DNA of 64,000 bases from SCTD01 sp963784675 (GTDB lineage: Bacteria; Actinomycetota; Actinomycetes; Mycobacteriales; SCTD01), in assembly GCA_963784675.1 (NCBI GenBank), contig CAWASE010000014.1, positions 62,001 through 126,000 of the forward strand. The letters run 5' to 3'. The translations under genes and the position numbers were made by a program. Below the pieces are notes generated by a model. The model saw only the letters and a program-made list of their open reading frames with translations. It had not been told where the DNA came from and searched no databases. Shown one piece after another: positions 8,973 through 17,361 of this stretch. Every line of letters starts with the position of its first letter. Position 1 is the first letter of the stretch.

Positions 8973-10365
8973 TCACGCGAGGAGGTGGCCTGGCAGCGGC
9001 TGCGACCAACGCTCGCGCCGCATCGCGAGCCGACGGTCCGGTGCGACCTGCCGCAACCGGTCGAGCTCGCTGGACAGCACGGTGGTGGCTGCGGACGGGT
9101 CCACCACCCGGTCTGCTGCCCCGAGCGCCAGCAGGTCGCGGGGGGTCAGGCGCATCAGCTGCGCGCACTCCTGCGGCGGGCGGCGCAGCGCAGCGCTGGC
9201 CCCCTCGGGGCCGATCGCCGCGAAGTAGGCCTCGGTGGTCAGCAGCACGACGTCGGTGGTGGCCGCCGCAAGGGCCCCTCCCGAGCCCCCCTCGCCGTGG
9301 ACGAGGGCGACCGTCGGCGTGGGGCAGCCGTACAGCGCGTCCAGGGCCTCGCCCATGGCCGGGGCGATCCCGTCCTGCTCGGAGGCCGTCCCGGGTTCGG
9401 CGCCCGGGGTGTCGACCAGCGACACCAGGGGCAGTCCGAGGCGCCCGGCGAGCCGGTAGGCCCGGGTCGCGAGCCGGTAGCCGTCCGGGGTCGGACGGCC
9501 CCCCACCTGAGCGGCCAAGGCGACCCCGACGACCGGTCGGCCGGCGAGCCGCCCCACGACCGCTGCCACCGTCGGATCTCCGTGGCGCGCGCGCAGCGGC
9601 ACCACGTCGGTCAGCATCCGGGCCAGCAGCAGGGCGCCTCCGACGGTGCGGGCGCGGGCCCGGTTCACCTGCTGCCAACCGTCGTCGGCCCCGGCGGTCG
9701 AGCTCTCCTGGAACGGAGGCGGCGGTGCGGTCGTGGTGGTGGCCGGTGCCAGGGCGGCCAGCGCGCGCGCGAGCCACGCCGGCACCTGCTCACCCGGGAG
9801 GACGGCGTCGACCAGCCCGGCCGCGAAGGCCGACTCGGCGGTGTGGCTGCCGGGTGCCGGCCGGACCCCGGTCACGGCCTCCACCACCCGCGGCCCGGCG
9901 AAGCCCACCGTCGCCCCGGCGACGGCGACGCGCAGGTCGGCGGCGGACGCCACGCTGATCCAGACGCCGCCGGTCGACGGCGCGTCGGCGACCGACAGGT
10001 GCGGCAGCCCGGCGGCGGCGAGATCGAGCAGCGCGATGCGCGCCCGCGGGATGCCGACGAGCGCTGCCATGCCTTCCTGCAGGCGGGTCCCGCCCGAGCG
10101 CACCAGCGTCAGCAGCGGCACCCGCCGGCGGACCGCCTCCTGCGCCGCGTGGACCAGGGCGGTCGCGTCGTCCTCGCCGAAGCTTTCCGCCGAACGCGGT
10201 GAAGTCCCAGCAGGCCGCGACCGGACCGTCGGCGAGCACCCAGGCGGACACCGCCTGGCGCGGCTCGTAGCCGGGCCAGCCGGTCGGGTTCCGGCTCGCG
10301 CGCGGGACGTCGATCCGGCGGGCGCCGGCCAGCAGCGGCGCGCGCCAGTCAGGAGGGGAGGTCAC
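8973..10365 (-). CDS. Fused acyl-CoA carboxylase carboxyltransferase (AccD3-like), frameshifted
   Basis: About 464 residues combining a beta-like N-terminal half (TLVRSGGTRLQEGMAALVG) and an alpha-like C-terminal half (ARMLTDVVPLRARHGDP, then LVSLVDTPGAEPG and VHGEGGSGGALA). The layout resembles AccD3 proteins of mycobacteria; a biotin carboxylase/BCCP partner would be needed, for example the AccA near 55 kb. Start GTG 10365. At 10184-10186 a TTT run (AAA on the coding strand) has one base too many: with two A's the sequence reads TAFGGSFGEDDATALVH in one frame. A sequencing-type indel is likely. Divergent from the B12-binding subunit gene, 50 bp apart. Confidence 0.78.
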
Positions 10366-10415
10366 GGGCGCGTACTCTCCCACCGCAGACCCGAGTCGCT
10401 GCGCAGGAGGCCCGT

Positions 10416-10829
10416 ATGACCACCGCCGGACGCATCCGCGTCGTCGTCGCCAAGCCAGGCCTGGACGGCCACGACCGCGGCGCCAAGGTCGTCGCCCGTG
10501 CGCTGCGCGACGCCGGGATGGAGGTCGTCTACACGGGGCTGCACCAGACGCCTGAGCAGATCGTCGAGACGACGATCCAGGAGGACGCCGACTGTGTGGG
10601 CCTGTCCGTGCTGTCCGGCGCGCACATGACCCTGTTCGCGCGGGTCATGGACCTGCTCCGCGAGCGCGGCGCCGACGACGTCGTCGTGTTCGGCGGCGGC
10701 ATCATCCCCGAGGACGACATCCCGCAGCTGCTCGCGCTGGGGGTCTCGACCATCTTCACCCCCGGCGCGACGACGATGTCGATCGTCGAGTGGGTGCGTG
10801 CGAACGTCGGGGCCCCGGCCTCGGCCTGA
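10416..10829 (+). CDS. Cobalamin-binding small subunit of methylmalonyl-CoA mutase (McmA2-type)
   Basis: 137 residues, a stand-alone B12-binding domain. KPGLDGHDRGAKVVARAL holds the DxHxxG signature whose His ligates cobalt in the base-off mode, followed by LSVLSGAHMTL and FGGGIIPEDD, which line the nucleotide-tail pocket. ATG 10416 follows GCAGGAGG. No catalytic TIM-barrel is attached, so it must pair with a separate large subunit; the gene at 43718-45295 has exactly the missing part. It would then convert (R)-methylmalonyl-CoA to succinyl-CoA. A role with another acyl-CoA mutase cannot be excluded. Confidence 0.85.
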   Translation: MTTAGRIRVVVAKPGLDGHDRGAKVVARALRDAGMEVVYTGLHQTPEQIVETTIQEDADCVGLSVLSGAHMTLFARVMDLLRERGADDVVVFGGGIIPEDDIPQLLALGVSTIFTPGATTMSIVEWVRANVGAPASA

Positions 10830-10838
10830 GGCAGGCAC

Positions 10839-11438
10839 TCAGGCGCGGAACTGGCCGCGGTGCAGGACGGCGTCCGCGTCGCGCCTGCGCTGGGCGACGG
10901 CGGCGGGATCGGCAGGAGCGTCCTCGCGGGAGCGGTGGCCGATCGTGATGCCGCCGATCGGGTGGTACTCGGACGGCACCCCGAACTCCGCGCGGAAGCC
11001 CTCCTGCTGCTCGGGCTGGATGCCGAACAGGCACGCGCCGAGACCTTCGTCGACGGCGGTGAGCAGCATCATCAGGGCCGCCATGCCGGTGTCGATGAAC
11101 CAGTACGGCGCGGCCCACTGCTTCTCACCGAGGCCGGTGACGGCCTTGTCGGGTTGCGCGTACCGGGCACGGTAGGCCGCCTCGTGGGCCAGCGGAACGA
11201 CGACCAGCGGCGCGAGCTGCATCGTCGGCGTCTGCGTCGCCCGGGTGGGCACGAAGGGCCAGAAGCGGGCGCGGTCAGCGGGCTCGGTGAGCACCAGGAA
11301 GGCCCAGCCCTGGCTGAAGCCGGCCGAAGGAGCACGAAGAGCGTGCGCCAGCACGCGCTCGACCACCTCGTCCGACAACGGCTCGTCGGTGTAGTGCCGG
11401 ACCATGCGGCGGCGGCGGACGACCTCGCGGAGCTCCAT
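10839..11438 (-). CDS. Nitroreductase family protein
   Basis: 199-residue FMN-dependent nitroreductase-like protein. The N-terminus MELREVVRRRRMVRHYTDEPL is the usual FMN-phosphate-binding start, followed by APSAGFSQGWAFLV and, near the C-terminus, GACLFGIQPEQQEGFRAEFGVP with IGGITIGHR. ATG 11438 sits 7 nt after TAGCGT (11446-11451), so the mRNA is likely leaderless even though the CocE-type gene ends only 10 nt upstream. Substrate unknown; members reduce nitroaromatics, quinones or flavins. Confidence 0.85.
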   Translation of the reverse strand: MELREVVRRRRMVRHYTDEPLSDEVVERVLAHALRAPSAGFSQGWAFLVLTEPADRARFWPFVPTRATQTPTMQLAPLVVVPLAHEAAYRARYAQPDKAVTGLGEKQWAAPYWFIDTGMAALMMLLTAVDEGLGACLFGIQPEQQEGFRAEFGVPSEYHPIGGITIGHRSREDAPADPAAVAQRRRDADAVLHRGQFRA

Positions 11439-11445
11439 GCCGACG

Positions 11446-11451
11446 ACGCTA
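11446..11451 (-). promoter_or_regulatory. Leaderless -10 box TAGCGT for the nitroreductase gene
   Basis: TAGCGT, 7 nt, then ATG 11438. The box lies at the extreme 3' end of the preceding gene. Confidence 0.55.
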
Positions 11452-13521
11452 CGGCGCGGGACGCAGCCCGCCGGCAGAGGCCGCCCGCCGCGGAGCGCGA
11501 CGCCGTCGCAGCCCGACCGCGACGAGGGCCAGCAGACCGCCCGCCGGAAGCCAGGCGACGGGACCGGTGGCGGCGAGTCTCCCTCCGGCCGGCGTGGCAG
11601 GCGGCGCGGTGACCGGACCGCCCGCCCCGACGGGCGGGGTCGCCACAGCGGCCGGCGACCCCGGCAGTGCGAAGGTGGATCCAGCACCGGTGGTCACCGT
11701 GATCGCGTCGGCGACCTTGTTGTTGTAGGAGGTCGCGTCGGTGGCCGCCAGGGTCAGCCGCGCGCTGTGGCCGGTGTCGAAGCGGTGCGCGAAGCCGAGC
11801 AGCTTCATCCGCACCGGTCGGTCGACGGCGGCGGCCGGCACGCGCACCGGCGAGATGAGCCGGTGGATCAGCGTCGCGGTCCCGTCGGGCGCCACGTCAT
11901 AGACCTTGCCGAACAGCACCAGGTCCGTGGGGGCGAGGTGCGAGAGCCGCAGCGTCGCCTCCGGGACGCCGACGCTGTCGAACGGTGCGTCGAACGGCGT
12001 GGTGGTGAAGGAGACGTTCTGCCCGGGCTGCTCCACCGGCGGCAGCGGCACCCGCGGGCTGGAGCCCGGACCCGTCTGGTTGGAGGTCTCGGTGTAGGCC
12101 GGCGGCACCCCACCGGGCGGGTTCACGAACGTCGCCGAGCCGGCCGCTGCCCCCGTGGTGACGAGGGCGTCGGACCCGGACAGCGTGAACGTCGTGCTGG
12201 TCATCGCCGGGAACGTCGCCGCGCCGCCGAACTGCTCGTCGTTCGCTCCGGCGCCGCCGTAGGCCACCCAGTCGCGGTAGTAGGTGAAGTCTGGGTGCGG
12301 GTCGGGGGCGCCCTTCAGGACGTGGTCGAGAAAGGCGAGCGTGCGCAGCGTCAGGTAGCAGTCGTCCAGGCCGGAGAAGTCGCCCTCGACGCCCGGTCCG
12401 CCGCCGTAGACCTCGCACTCGCCGGGCGCGGAGGTGTAGCCGCCGTGCCCGCCGGAGTTCCAGATCATCTTGACCGGCACGCCGTTCTTCTCCAGCGCGA
12501 GGTAGGTGGCGATGGCGTCGTTGACGTTGAACAGCGTGTCGCTCTGCCCCTGGACGAGCAGCGTGGGGACGCGCAGCTTCGCGATCTCGGTCGTGGCCGC
12601 GGCGTCGGCGAGCAGCGCCCGGTCTGCGGCGGTGGAGTCGCCGGTGCCGGTGAGTCCGAGGAACGTCTGGCAGACCTCTAACCGGAAGCCGGGGCACGCC
12701 GCGCCGGCCACCTGCAGCGGGTCGCCCGACGCGAGCTTCTCCTGCGGACAGCCGCCGGCGCCGGTGGCCGGGTTGCTGTTGCCGCTGGCGAAGAACAGCG
12801 ACGTCCATTCCTGCTTGAACACCCCCTGGTCGTTGAGCAGGTGCGTGAAGCCGTTCGGGTCGTCCGGGTGCACGTAGTTGTTGGGGTCCAGGCTGTACTG
12901 CAGCGTGTTCCAGGTACGTCCGGGGGCGATCGCGCGGATCCGCCCATCGGTCTCGGCGAGGTTGGCCTGGATCCCGCCGCCGTAGGAGCCGCCGACCGTC
13001 GCCACGACCGCGCCCTCGGCGTCCTTCTTCACCTGCGGCAGCGGCTCCAGCACCTTGGTGATGAGCTGCTGGGCGTCCTTCACGTCGTAGGTGCGGCTCT
13101 GCAGCGTGACGCAGCCGGACGAGGCGCCGAAGCCCTGCGCGGTGTAGGTCAGCACGACGTAGCCGTGCCGGGCCAGGAAGGTCGCGTTCGCGACGACCTC
13201 GGGCGAGAGCTTGTTCAGCCCGAAACCGTGCGTGATGAGGATCGCCGGCTGCGGCGACGCCGCGGACGCTCCGGACGGCAGGTACAGCCGGGTGTCGATG
13301 CTCGCGGCGTGGTCCCCGGCGGGGCCGTCGAGCACGTCGACGAGCGCGTCCTTGGTGGTGAAGGTCTGCGTGCCGGGGCTGGCCGTGACGGTGTCTGCGA
13401 GCACGGGATCGACAGCAGCGGCGGCGGGGACGACGGCGGCCACCGGCCCGGCGGCTGCGATCGAGCCCCCGCCCGTCAACAGCAGCAGGAGCGGGAGTGA
13501 CGCGAGCGCAGTGCGAGGCAT
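11449..13521 (-). CDS. Secreted CocE/NonD-type hydrolase with LAATG sorting-like signal
   Basis: 690 residues from ATG 13521. A signal peptide (ASLPLLLLLTGGGSIAAAG) leads into an S15/CocE-type alpha/beta hydrolase: ILITHGFGLN, nucleophile motif GGSYGGG, Asp in LLVQGQSDTLFN and His in NSGGHGGYT, then a beta-rich C-terminal domain with LRLSHLAPTDLVLFGKVYDV. The end is LAATGPVAWLPAGGLLALVAVGLRRRR, the layout of a class E sortase (LAxTG) substrate. Probable cell-wall-attached esterase or X-prolyl peptidase. A longer start at GTG/ATG 13578 is possible but would bury the signal peptide. Confidence 0.85.
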   Translation of the reverse strand: MPRTALASLPLLLLLTGGGSIAAAGPVAAVVPAAAAVDPVLADTVTASPGTQTFTTKDALVDVLDGPAGDHAASIDTRLYLPSGASAASPQPAILITHGFGLNKLSPEVVANATFLARHGYVVLTYTAQGFGASSGCVTLQSRTYDVKDAQQLITKVLEPLPQVKKDAEGAVVATVGGSYGGGIQANLAETDGRIRAIAPGRTWNTLQYSLDPNNYVHPDDPNGFTHLLNDQGVFKQEWTSLFFASGNSNPATGAGGCPQEKLASGDPLQVAGAACPGFRLEVCQTFLGLTGTGDSTAADRALLADAAATTEIAKLRVPTLLVQGQSDTLFNVNDAIATYLALEKNGVPVKMIWNSGGHGGYTSAPGECEVYGGGPGVEGDFSGLDDCYLTLRTLAFLDHVLKGAPDPHPDFTYYRDWVAYGGAGANDEQFGGAATFPAMTSTTFTLSGSDALVTTGAAAGSATFVNPPGGVPPAYTETSNQTGPGSSPRVPLPPVEQPGQNVSFTTTPFDAPFDSVGVPEATLRLSHLAPTDLVLFGKVYDVAPDGTATLIHRLISPVRVPAAAVDRPVRMKLLGFAHRFDTGHSARLTLAATDATSYNNKVADAITVTTGAGSTFALPGSPAAVATPPVGAGGPVTAPPATPAGGRLAATGPVAWLPAGGLLALVAVGLRRRRAPRRAASAGGLRPAP

Positions 13522-13605
13522 GCGCGAAGTGTGCCCTGAGCAAGACGAGGTGGGAGACGCTTCCGGGCTGATCGCCACGGTGGCGCTGCGCTCAGCCCGC
13601 TCGGC

Positions 13606-15003
13606 TCACGACGGAGCGGTCAGCACGTCCAGGTCGCGCTCGGCGAACTGCCGGTGCAGCCACTCCTCGTTGAGCACCACCCGCAGGCACTGCCCGACCG
13701 TCTCGACGGTTCCTGGCGACGGGTGGCCCGGCTGGTCGGGAGCCGTGACCTCGCGCACCAGGTCGTCGTCGGAGAGCCCGGTGAGAACGGCCACGACCTG
13801 GTCCATCCGGTCGCGCCGTGCGGCGAGCACCGGCTCCAGGTCGAGCCGGGCGTCGCGGTCCGACGGCACCCCGTCGACCTCGGGGGCGGAGTCCCACGGC
13901 AACGCCAGGGGGTGCCACGGAGCGGGGTCCTGCCCGATCATCCGACCGACCCAGCAGTCGGTGGCGAAAACCAGGTGCCGGAGCGTCTGGACGAAGGACC
14001 ACTCGTCGTCGACCTGCGCATGCAGCAGCGCGGGGTCCAGGCTGCGGGCCCGCTCGACGGTGGTCGCCCACCGCTGCTCGACCACCTCCCACGCCTGCCG
14101 CAGCTCGTCCACGGTCGTCGCACGCATCAGCGCCCGGTCCGGCTCCCGCTCGTCCAGCAGCCGCTCGACGTAGCCCGTCACGTCGACACCGTTGACGACC
14201 AGGCCGGTGATCTCGCCGTCCAGGCGAGCGTCCAGCAGCTCGACGCCGCGCAGCCGCAGCCCCCGTGCGTACGCCTCGCGCACGTCGACGTCGGACAGGT
14301 GGACGTCGCGCAGCCGTACGCCCGCCAGGTCGGACTGCGCGACGCTCGCGCCGGACAGGTCGACGTGCCGCAGCCGCCGGCCGCGGAGGTCGCGGTCGGC
14401 GATCTCCGGTGCCGACGCGGGTCCTGGAGCAGGCGACGCGACCGCGCCGACCGGCCGCCAGCCGGGCGGCGGGTCTTCGCCGACCCTGCCGTCGACGGCC
14501 TCCCGTAGCAGGTCGGCGTGCCCGGTGTGCCGCCCGTACTCCTCGAGCAGGTCGCAGAGCAGGCGGCGCAGGCTGACCCGGCCGCCGTCGTCGGTCGTCA
14601 GCGCCGCGGCCGTGCCGGGTCCGCCGTCGGCCAGGGCGCGCCGAAACCGCTCCCGTGCGCGCTCGACCGCGTCGTCGTAGGTGCGATAGAGCAGCGCCGG
14701 CTCGTCGGTGGCGGCCGAGGAGAGCTCCCAGTCGTTGCTGCCGTCCCATCCCCACGACGTCCACGGCTCGCCCAGCGGCTCACCGAGCAGCTTGCTGCCG
14801 GACGTCTGGTCCTCGCACGCGGCCAGGTGCTTCAGGAGCCCGCCGAGGGTGAGCGTCGACGCGCCGATCCGCGCGCCCAGCCCGGCGCGGTCCAGGCCGT
14901 CGGCCTTGTACCGGAAGGTCCAGCGGAGCCGGTCGAGCGCGCCGACCAGGTGCTCGGCCTCGGAGCCGTCCAGCGGTGGTTCCCACGGGGTGTCGTCCGT
15001 CAT
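13606..15003 (-). CDS. DinB-pentapeptide-DinB fusion protein
   Basis: 465 residues from ATG 15003. Residues ~15-170 form a DUF664/DinB-like four-helix unit (LTLGGLLKHLAACEDQ..., LLEEYGRHTGHADLLREAVDG). Residues ~205-285 are pentapeptide-like (DLRGRRLRHVDLSGASVAQSDLAG...). Residues ~300-460 form a second DinB-like unit (DDEWSFVQTLRHLVFATDCW, VLNEEWLHRQFAERDL). DinB-fold proteins often use mycothiol or another thiol and bind a metal through three His; His residues are present in both units. Function unknown. Convergent with the CocE-type gene's upstream side and divergent from sucC. Confidence 0.78.
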   Translation of the reverse strand: MTDDTPWEPPLDGSEAEHLVGALDRLRWTFRYKADGLDRAGLGARIGASTLTLGGLLKHLAACEDQTSGSKLLGEPLGEPWTSWGWDGSNDWELSSAATDEPALLYRTYDDAVERARERFRRALADGGPGTAAALTTDDGGRVSLRRLLCDLLEEYGRHTGHADLLREAVDGRVGEDPPPGWRPVGAVASPAPGPASAPEIADRDLRGRRLRHVDLSGASVAQSDLAGVRLRDVHLSDVDVREAYARGLRLRGVELLDARLDGEITGLVVNGVDVTGYVERLLDEREPDRALMRATTVDELRQAWEVVEQRWATTVERARSLDPALLHAQVDDEWSFVQTLRHLVFATDCWVGRMIGQDPAPWHPLALPWDSAPEVDGVPSDRDARLDLEPVLAARRDRMDQVVAVLTGLSDDDLVREVTAPDQPGHPSPGTVETVGQCLRVVLNEEWLHRQFAERDLDVLTAPS

Positions 15004-15081
15004 CAGCCCACGGTGACACGCTCGGAGCCGGGACGACAGCGGCGCGGCAGGGTCGGGCGGCCCCACGGGTACAGCCCCCGC

Positions 15082-15087
15082 TACCCT
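15082..15087 (+). promoter_or_regulatory. Possible -10 box TACCCT for sucCD
   Basis: TACCCT lies about 55 nt before GTG 15142 and would give a leader of roughly 48 nt. No clear -35. Confidence 0.35.
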
Positions 15088-15141
15088 CGCCGGGACCCCT
15101 CCGGCACCTGTTCGGACCGAATCGAAGATGGGCAAACCCTC

Positions 15142-16314
15142 GTGGACCTCATGGAGTACCAGGCGAAGGAGCTCTTCGCCAAGCACGGGGTGCCCGTGCT
15201 CCCCGGCGAGACCGTGGACACCGCCGAGGCGGCCCGCGGCGTGGCCGAGCGCATCGGCAAGCCCGTCGTCGTCAAGGCCCAGGTGAAGACCGGCGGCCGC
15301 GGCAAGGCCGGGGGCGTCAAGCTGGCCGAGACGCCGGACGAGGCCGTCGAGAAGGCCGAGGGGATCCTCGGGCTGGACATCAAGGGCCACATCGTCCACA
15401 AGATCCTCGTCACCGAGGCCAGCGACATCGACACCGAGTACTACGTCTCGTTCCTGCTGGACCGCGCCAACCGCACCTACCTGGCGATGGCCAGCGTCGA
15501 GGGCGGGGTCGAGATCGAGCAGCTCGCCGTCGAGCGCCCGGAGGCGCTCGCCCGCGTCGCCGTCGACGCCGTGGTCGGCTGCGACGCCGCGAAGGCTGCC
15601 GAGATCGTCGACGCCGCAGGCTTCCCGGCCGACATCAAGGACGAGGTCGCCCGCATCCTGCAGTCGTTGTGGACCGTGTTCGTCGAGGAGGAGGCCACGC
15701 TCGTCGAGGTCAACCCGCTGGTGAAGACCCCGGACGGCCGCATCGTCGCGCTGGACGGCAAGGTCACGCTGGACGCCAACGCCGAGTTCCGGCACAAGGA
15801 CGTCTTCGACGCCTACGCCGACACGGTGGCCGACGACGACCTGGAGGGTCGAGCCAAGAAGAAGGGCCTGAACTACGTCAAGCTCGACGGCCAGGTCGGC
15901 ATCATCGGCAACGGCGCGGGCCTGGTCATGAGCACCCTGGACGTCGTCGCCTATGCCGGCGAGGCGCACGGCGGCATGAAGCCCGCCAACTTCCTGGACA
16001 TCGGCGGCGGCGCCTCGGCGCAGGTCATGGCCGACGGCCTGGAGATCATCCTGTCCGACCCGGACGTCCGGTCGGTGTTCGTCAACGTCTTCGGCGGGAT
16101 CACCTCCTGCGACGCCGTCGCCGACGGCATCGTCCAGGCGCTGGGCATGCTCGGCGACGCCGCCACCAAGCCGTTGGTCGTGCGCCTGGACGGCAACAAC
16201 GTCGACGAGGGTCATCGGATCCTGGTCGAGGCCAACCACCCCCTCATCACCGTGGTCGGCACCATGGACGGCGCGGCCGACAAGGCCGCCGAGCTCGCTG
16301 GGAGCGCTGCGTAA
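15142..16314 (+). CDS. sucC: Succinyl-CoA synthetase beta subunit
   Basis: 390 residues, ATP-grasp subunit of the TCA enzyme that interconverts succinyl-CoA and succinate with nucleotide phosphorylation. GTG 15142 gives MDLMEYQAKELFAKHGVPV, matching the family N-terminus better than ATG 15151. Seen: KAQVKTGGRGKAGGVKLA (ATP-grasp lid), VEVNPLVKTPDGRIVALD and GNGAGLVMSTLD near the C-terminal CoA-ligase part, and VNVFGGITSCDAVA. The stop overlaps the sucD start (TAATG), so the subunits are translationally coupled. The ribosome site is weak. Confidence 0.96.
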   Translation: MDLMEYQAKELFAKHGVPVLPGETVDTAEAARGVAERIGKPVVVKAQVKTGGRGKAGGVKLAETPDEAVEKAEGILGLDIKGHIVHKILVTEASDIDTEYYVSFLLDRANRTYLAMASVEGGVEIEQLAVERPEALARVAVDAVVGCDAAKAAEIVDAAGFPADIKDEVARILQSLWTVFVEEEATLVEVNPLVKTPDGRIVALDGKVTLDANAEFRHKDVFDAYADTVADDDLEGRAKKKGLNYVKLDGQVGIIGNGAGLVMSTLDVVAYAGEAHGGMKPANFLDIGGGASAQVMADGLEIILSDPDVRSVFVNVFGGITSCDAVADGIVQALGMLGDAATKPLVVRLDGNNVDEGHRILVEANHPLITVVGTMDGAADKAAELAGSAA

Positions 16315-17198
16315 TGGCCATCTTCCTCACCGCTGACTCCAAGGTCATCGTCCAGGGCATGACCGGCTCGGAGGGCATGAAGCACACCAGGCGCATGCTC
16401 GCCTCCGGCACGCAGATCGTCGGTGGCGTCAACCCGAAGAAGGCCGGCACCTCCGTCGACGTCGACGGCACCTCGGTGCCCGTGTTCGGCAGCGTCGCGG
16501 AGGCGATGACGCAGACCGGGGCCGACGTCTCGGTGCTGTTCGTCCCGCCGGCGTTCGCCAAGGCCGCCGTCGTCGAGGCCATCGACGCGCAGATCCCGCT
16601 GGCCGTCGTCATCACCGAGGGCATCCCGGTGCAGGACAGCGCCTGGTTCTGGGCCTATGCCCAGGGCAAGAGCACCCGCATCATCGGCCCGAACTGCCCC
16701 GGCCTGATCAGCCCCGGCAAGAGCAACGCCGGCATCATCCCGGCGTCGATCGCGCCGACCCCCGGGCGCATCGGCCTGGTCTCCAAGTCCGGCACGCTGA
16801 CCTACCAGATGATGTTCGAGCTGCGCGAGTTCGGTTTCTCGACCGCTATCGGGATCGGCGGCGACCCGGTCATCGGCACCACGCACATCGATGCGCTCGC
16901 GGCGTTCGAGGCCGACCCCGACACCGACGCCATCGTCATGATCGGTGAGATCGGCGGCGACGCCGAGGAGCGTGCGGCCGACTTCATCAAGGCCAACGTG
17001 ACCAAGCCGGTCGTCGGCTACGTCGCCGGCTTCACGGCGCCGGAGGGCAAGACCATGGGCCACGCCGGCGCGATCGTGTCCGGCTCGTCCGGCACCGCGC
17101 AGGCCAAGCAGGACGCCCTCGAGGCCGCCGGGGTCAAGGTCGGCAAGACGCCGTCCGCCACCGCCGACCTCATGCGCGAGATCATGAAGAACCTGTAG
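16314..17198 (+). CDS. sucD: Succinyl-CoA synthetase alpha subunit
   Basis: 294 residues carrying the CoA-binding Rossmann domain (VIVQGMTGSEGMKHTRRML) and the phosphohistidine loop (KTMGHAGAIVSG, His near residue 250) that relays phosphate. IGPNCPGLISPGKSNAGIIP and GRIGLVSKSGTLTYQ are family signatures. ATG 16314 shares its A with the sucC stop and has GGGAG upstream. Together with sucC it forms the succinyl-CoA step that also receives carbon from methylmalonyl-CoA mutase. A hairpin terminator follows. Confidence 0.97.
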   Translation: MAIFLTADSKVIVQGMTGSEGMKHTRRMLASGTQIVGGVNPKKAGTSVDVDGTSVPVFGSVAEAMTQTGADVSVLFVPPAFAKAAVVEAIDAQIPLAVVITEGIPVQDSAWFWAYAQGKSTRIIGPNCPGLISPGKSNAGIIPASIAPTPGRIGLVSKSGTLTYQMMFELREFGFSTAIGIGGDPVIGTTHIDALAAFEADPDTDAIVMIGEIGGDAEERAADFIKANVTKPVVGYVAGFTAPEGKTMGHAGAIVSGSSGTAQAKQDALEAAGVKVGKTPSATADLMREIMKNL

Positions 17199-17210
17199 CA
17201 CCGCACCTGC

Positions 17211-17243
17211 GACGGCCCGGTCCCCGCACGGGGCCGGGCCGTC
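17211..17243 (+). terminator. Hairpin terminator after sucD
   Basis: GACGGCCCGG-TCCCC, a short GCA loop, then the complementary GGGG-CCGGGCCGTC make a 14-15 bp near-perfect stem 13 nt after the sucD stop. No T-run follows, as is common in high-GC Actinobacteria. Confidence 0.7.
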
Positions 17244-17361
17244 GTGCGTACGGGTGCGGACCCGGTCGGCGGGAGCCGCAGCCGAGCGGGGCGGCTGTTC
17301 TGCCGCTGCCTCGGCGTGCCGCCACGGAGGTCGCCTCCCGGGCTGGGACAGTCCAGGGGTC

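Noticed and set aside
8555..10202. Long plus-strand open frames opposite the lipase and carboxyltransferase genes
   Set aside because: Arg/Pro/Gly-rich shadow frames typical of high-GC antisense sequence; the minus strand carries clear conserved domains.
15001..17198. Plus-strand frame running through sucC into sucD as a fused protein
   Set aside because: The sucC part of it is out of frame and Arg-rich; real sucC and sucD overlap by TAATG in different frames.
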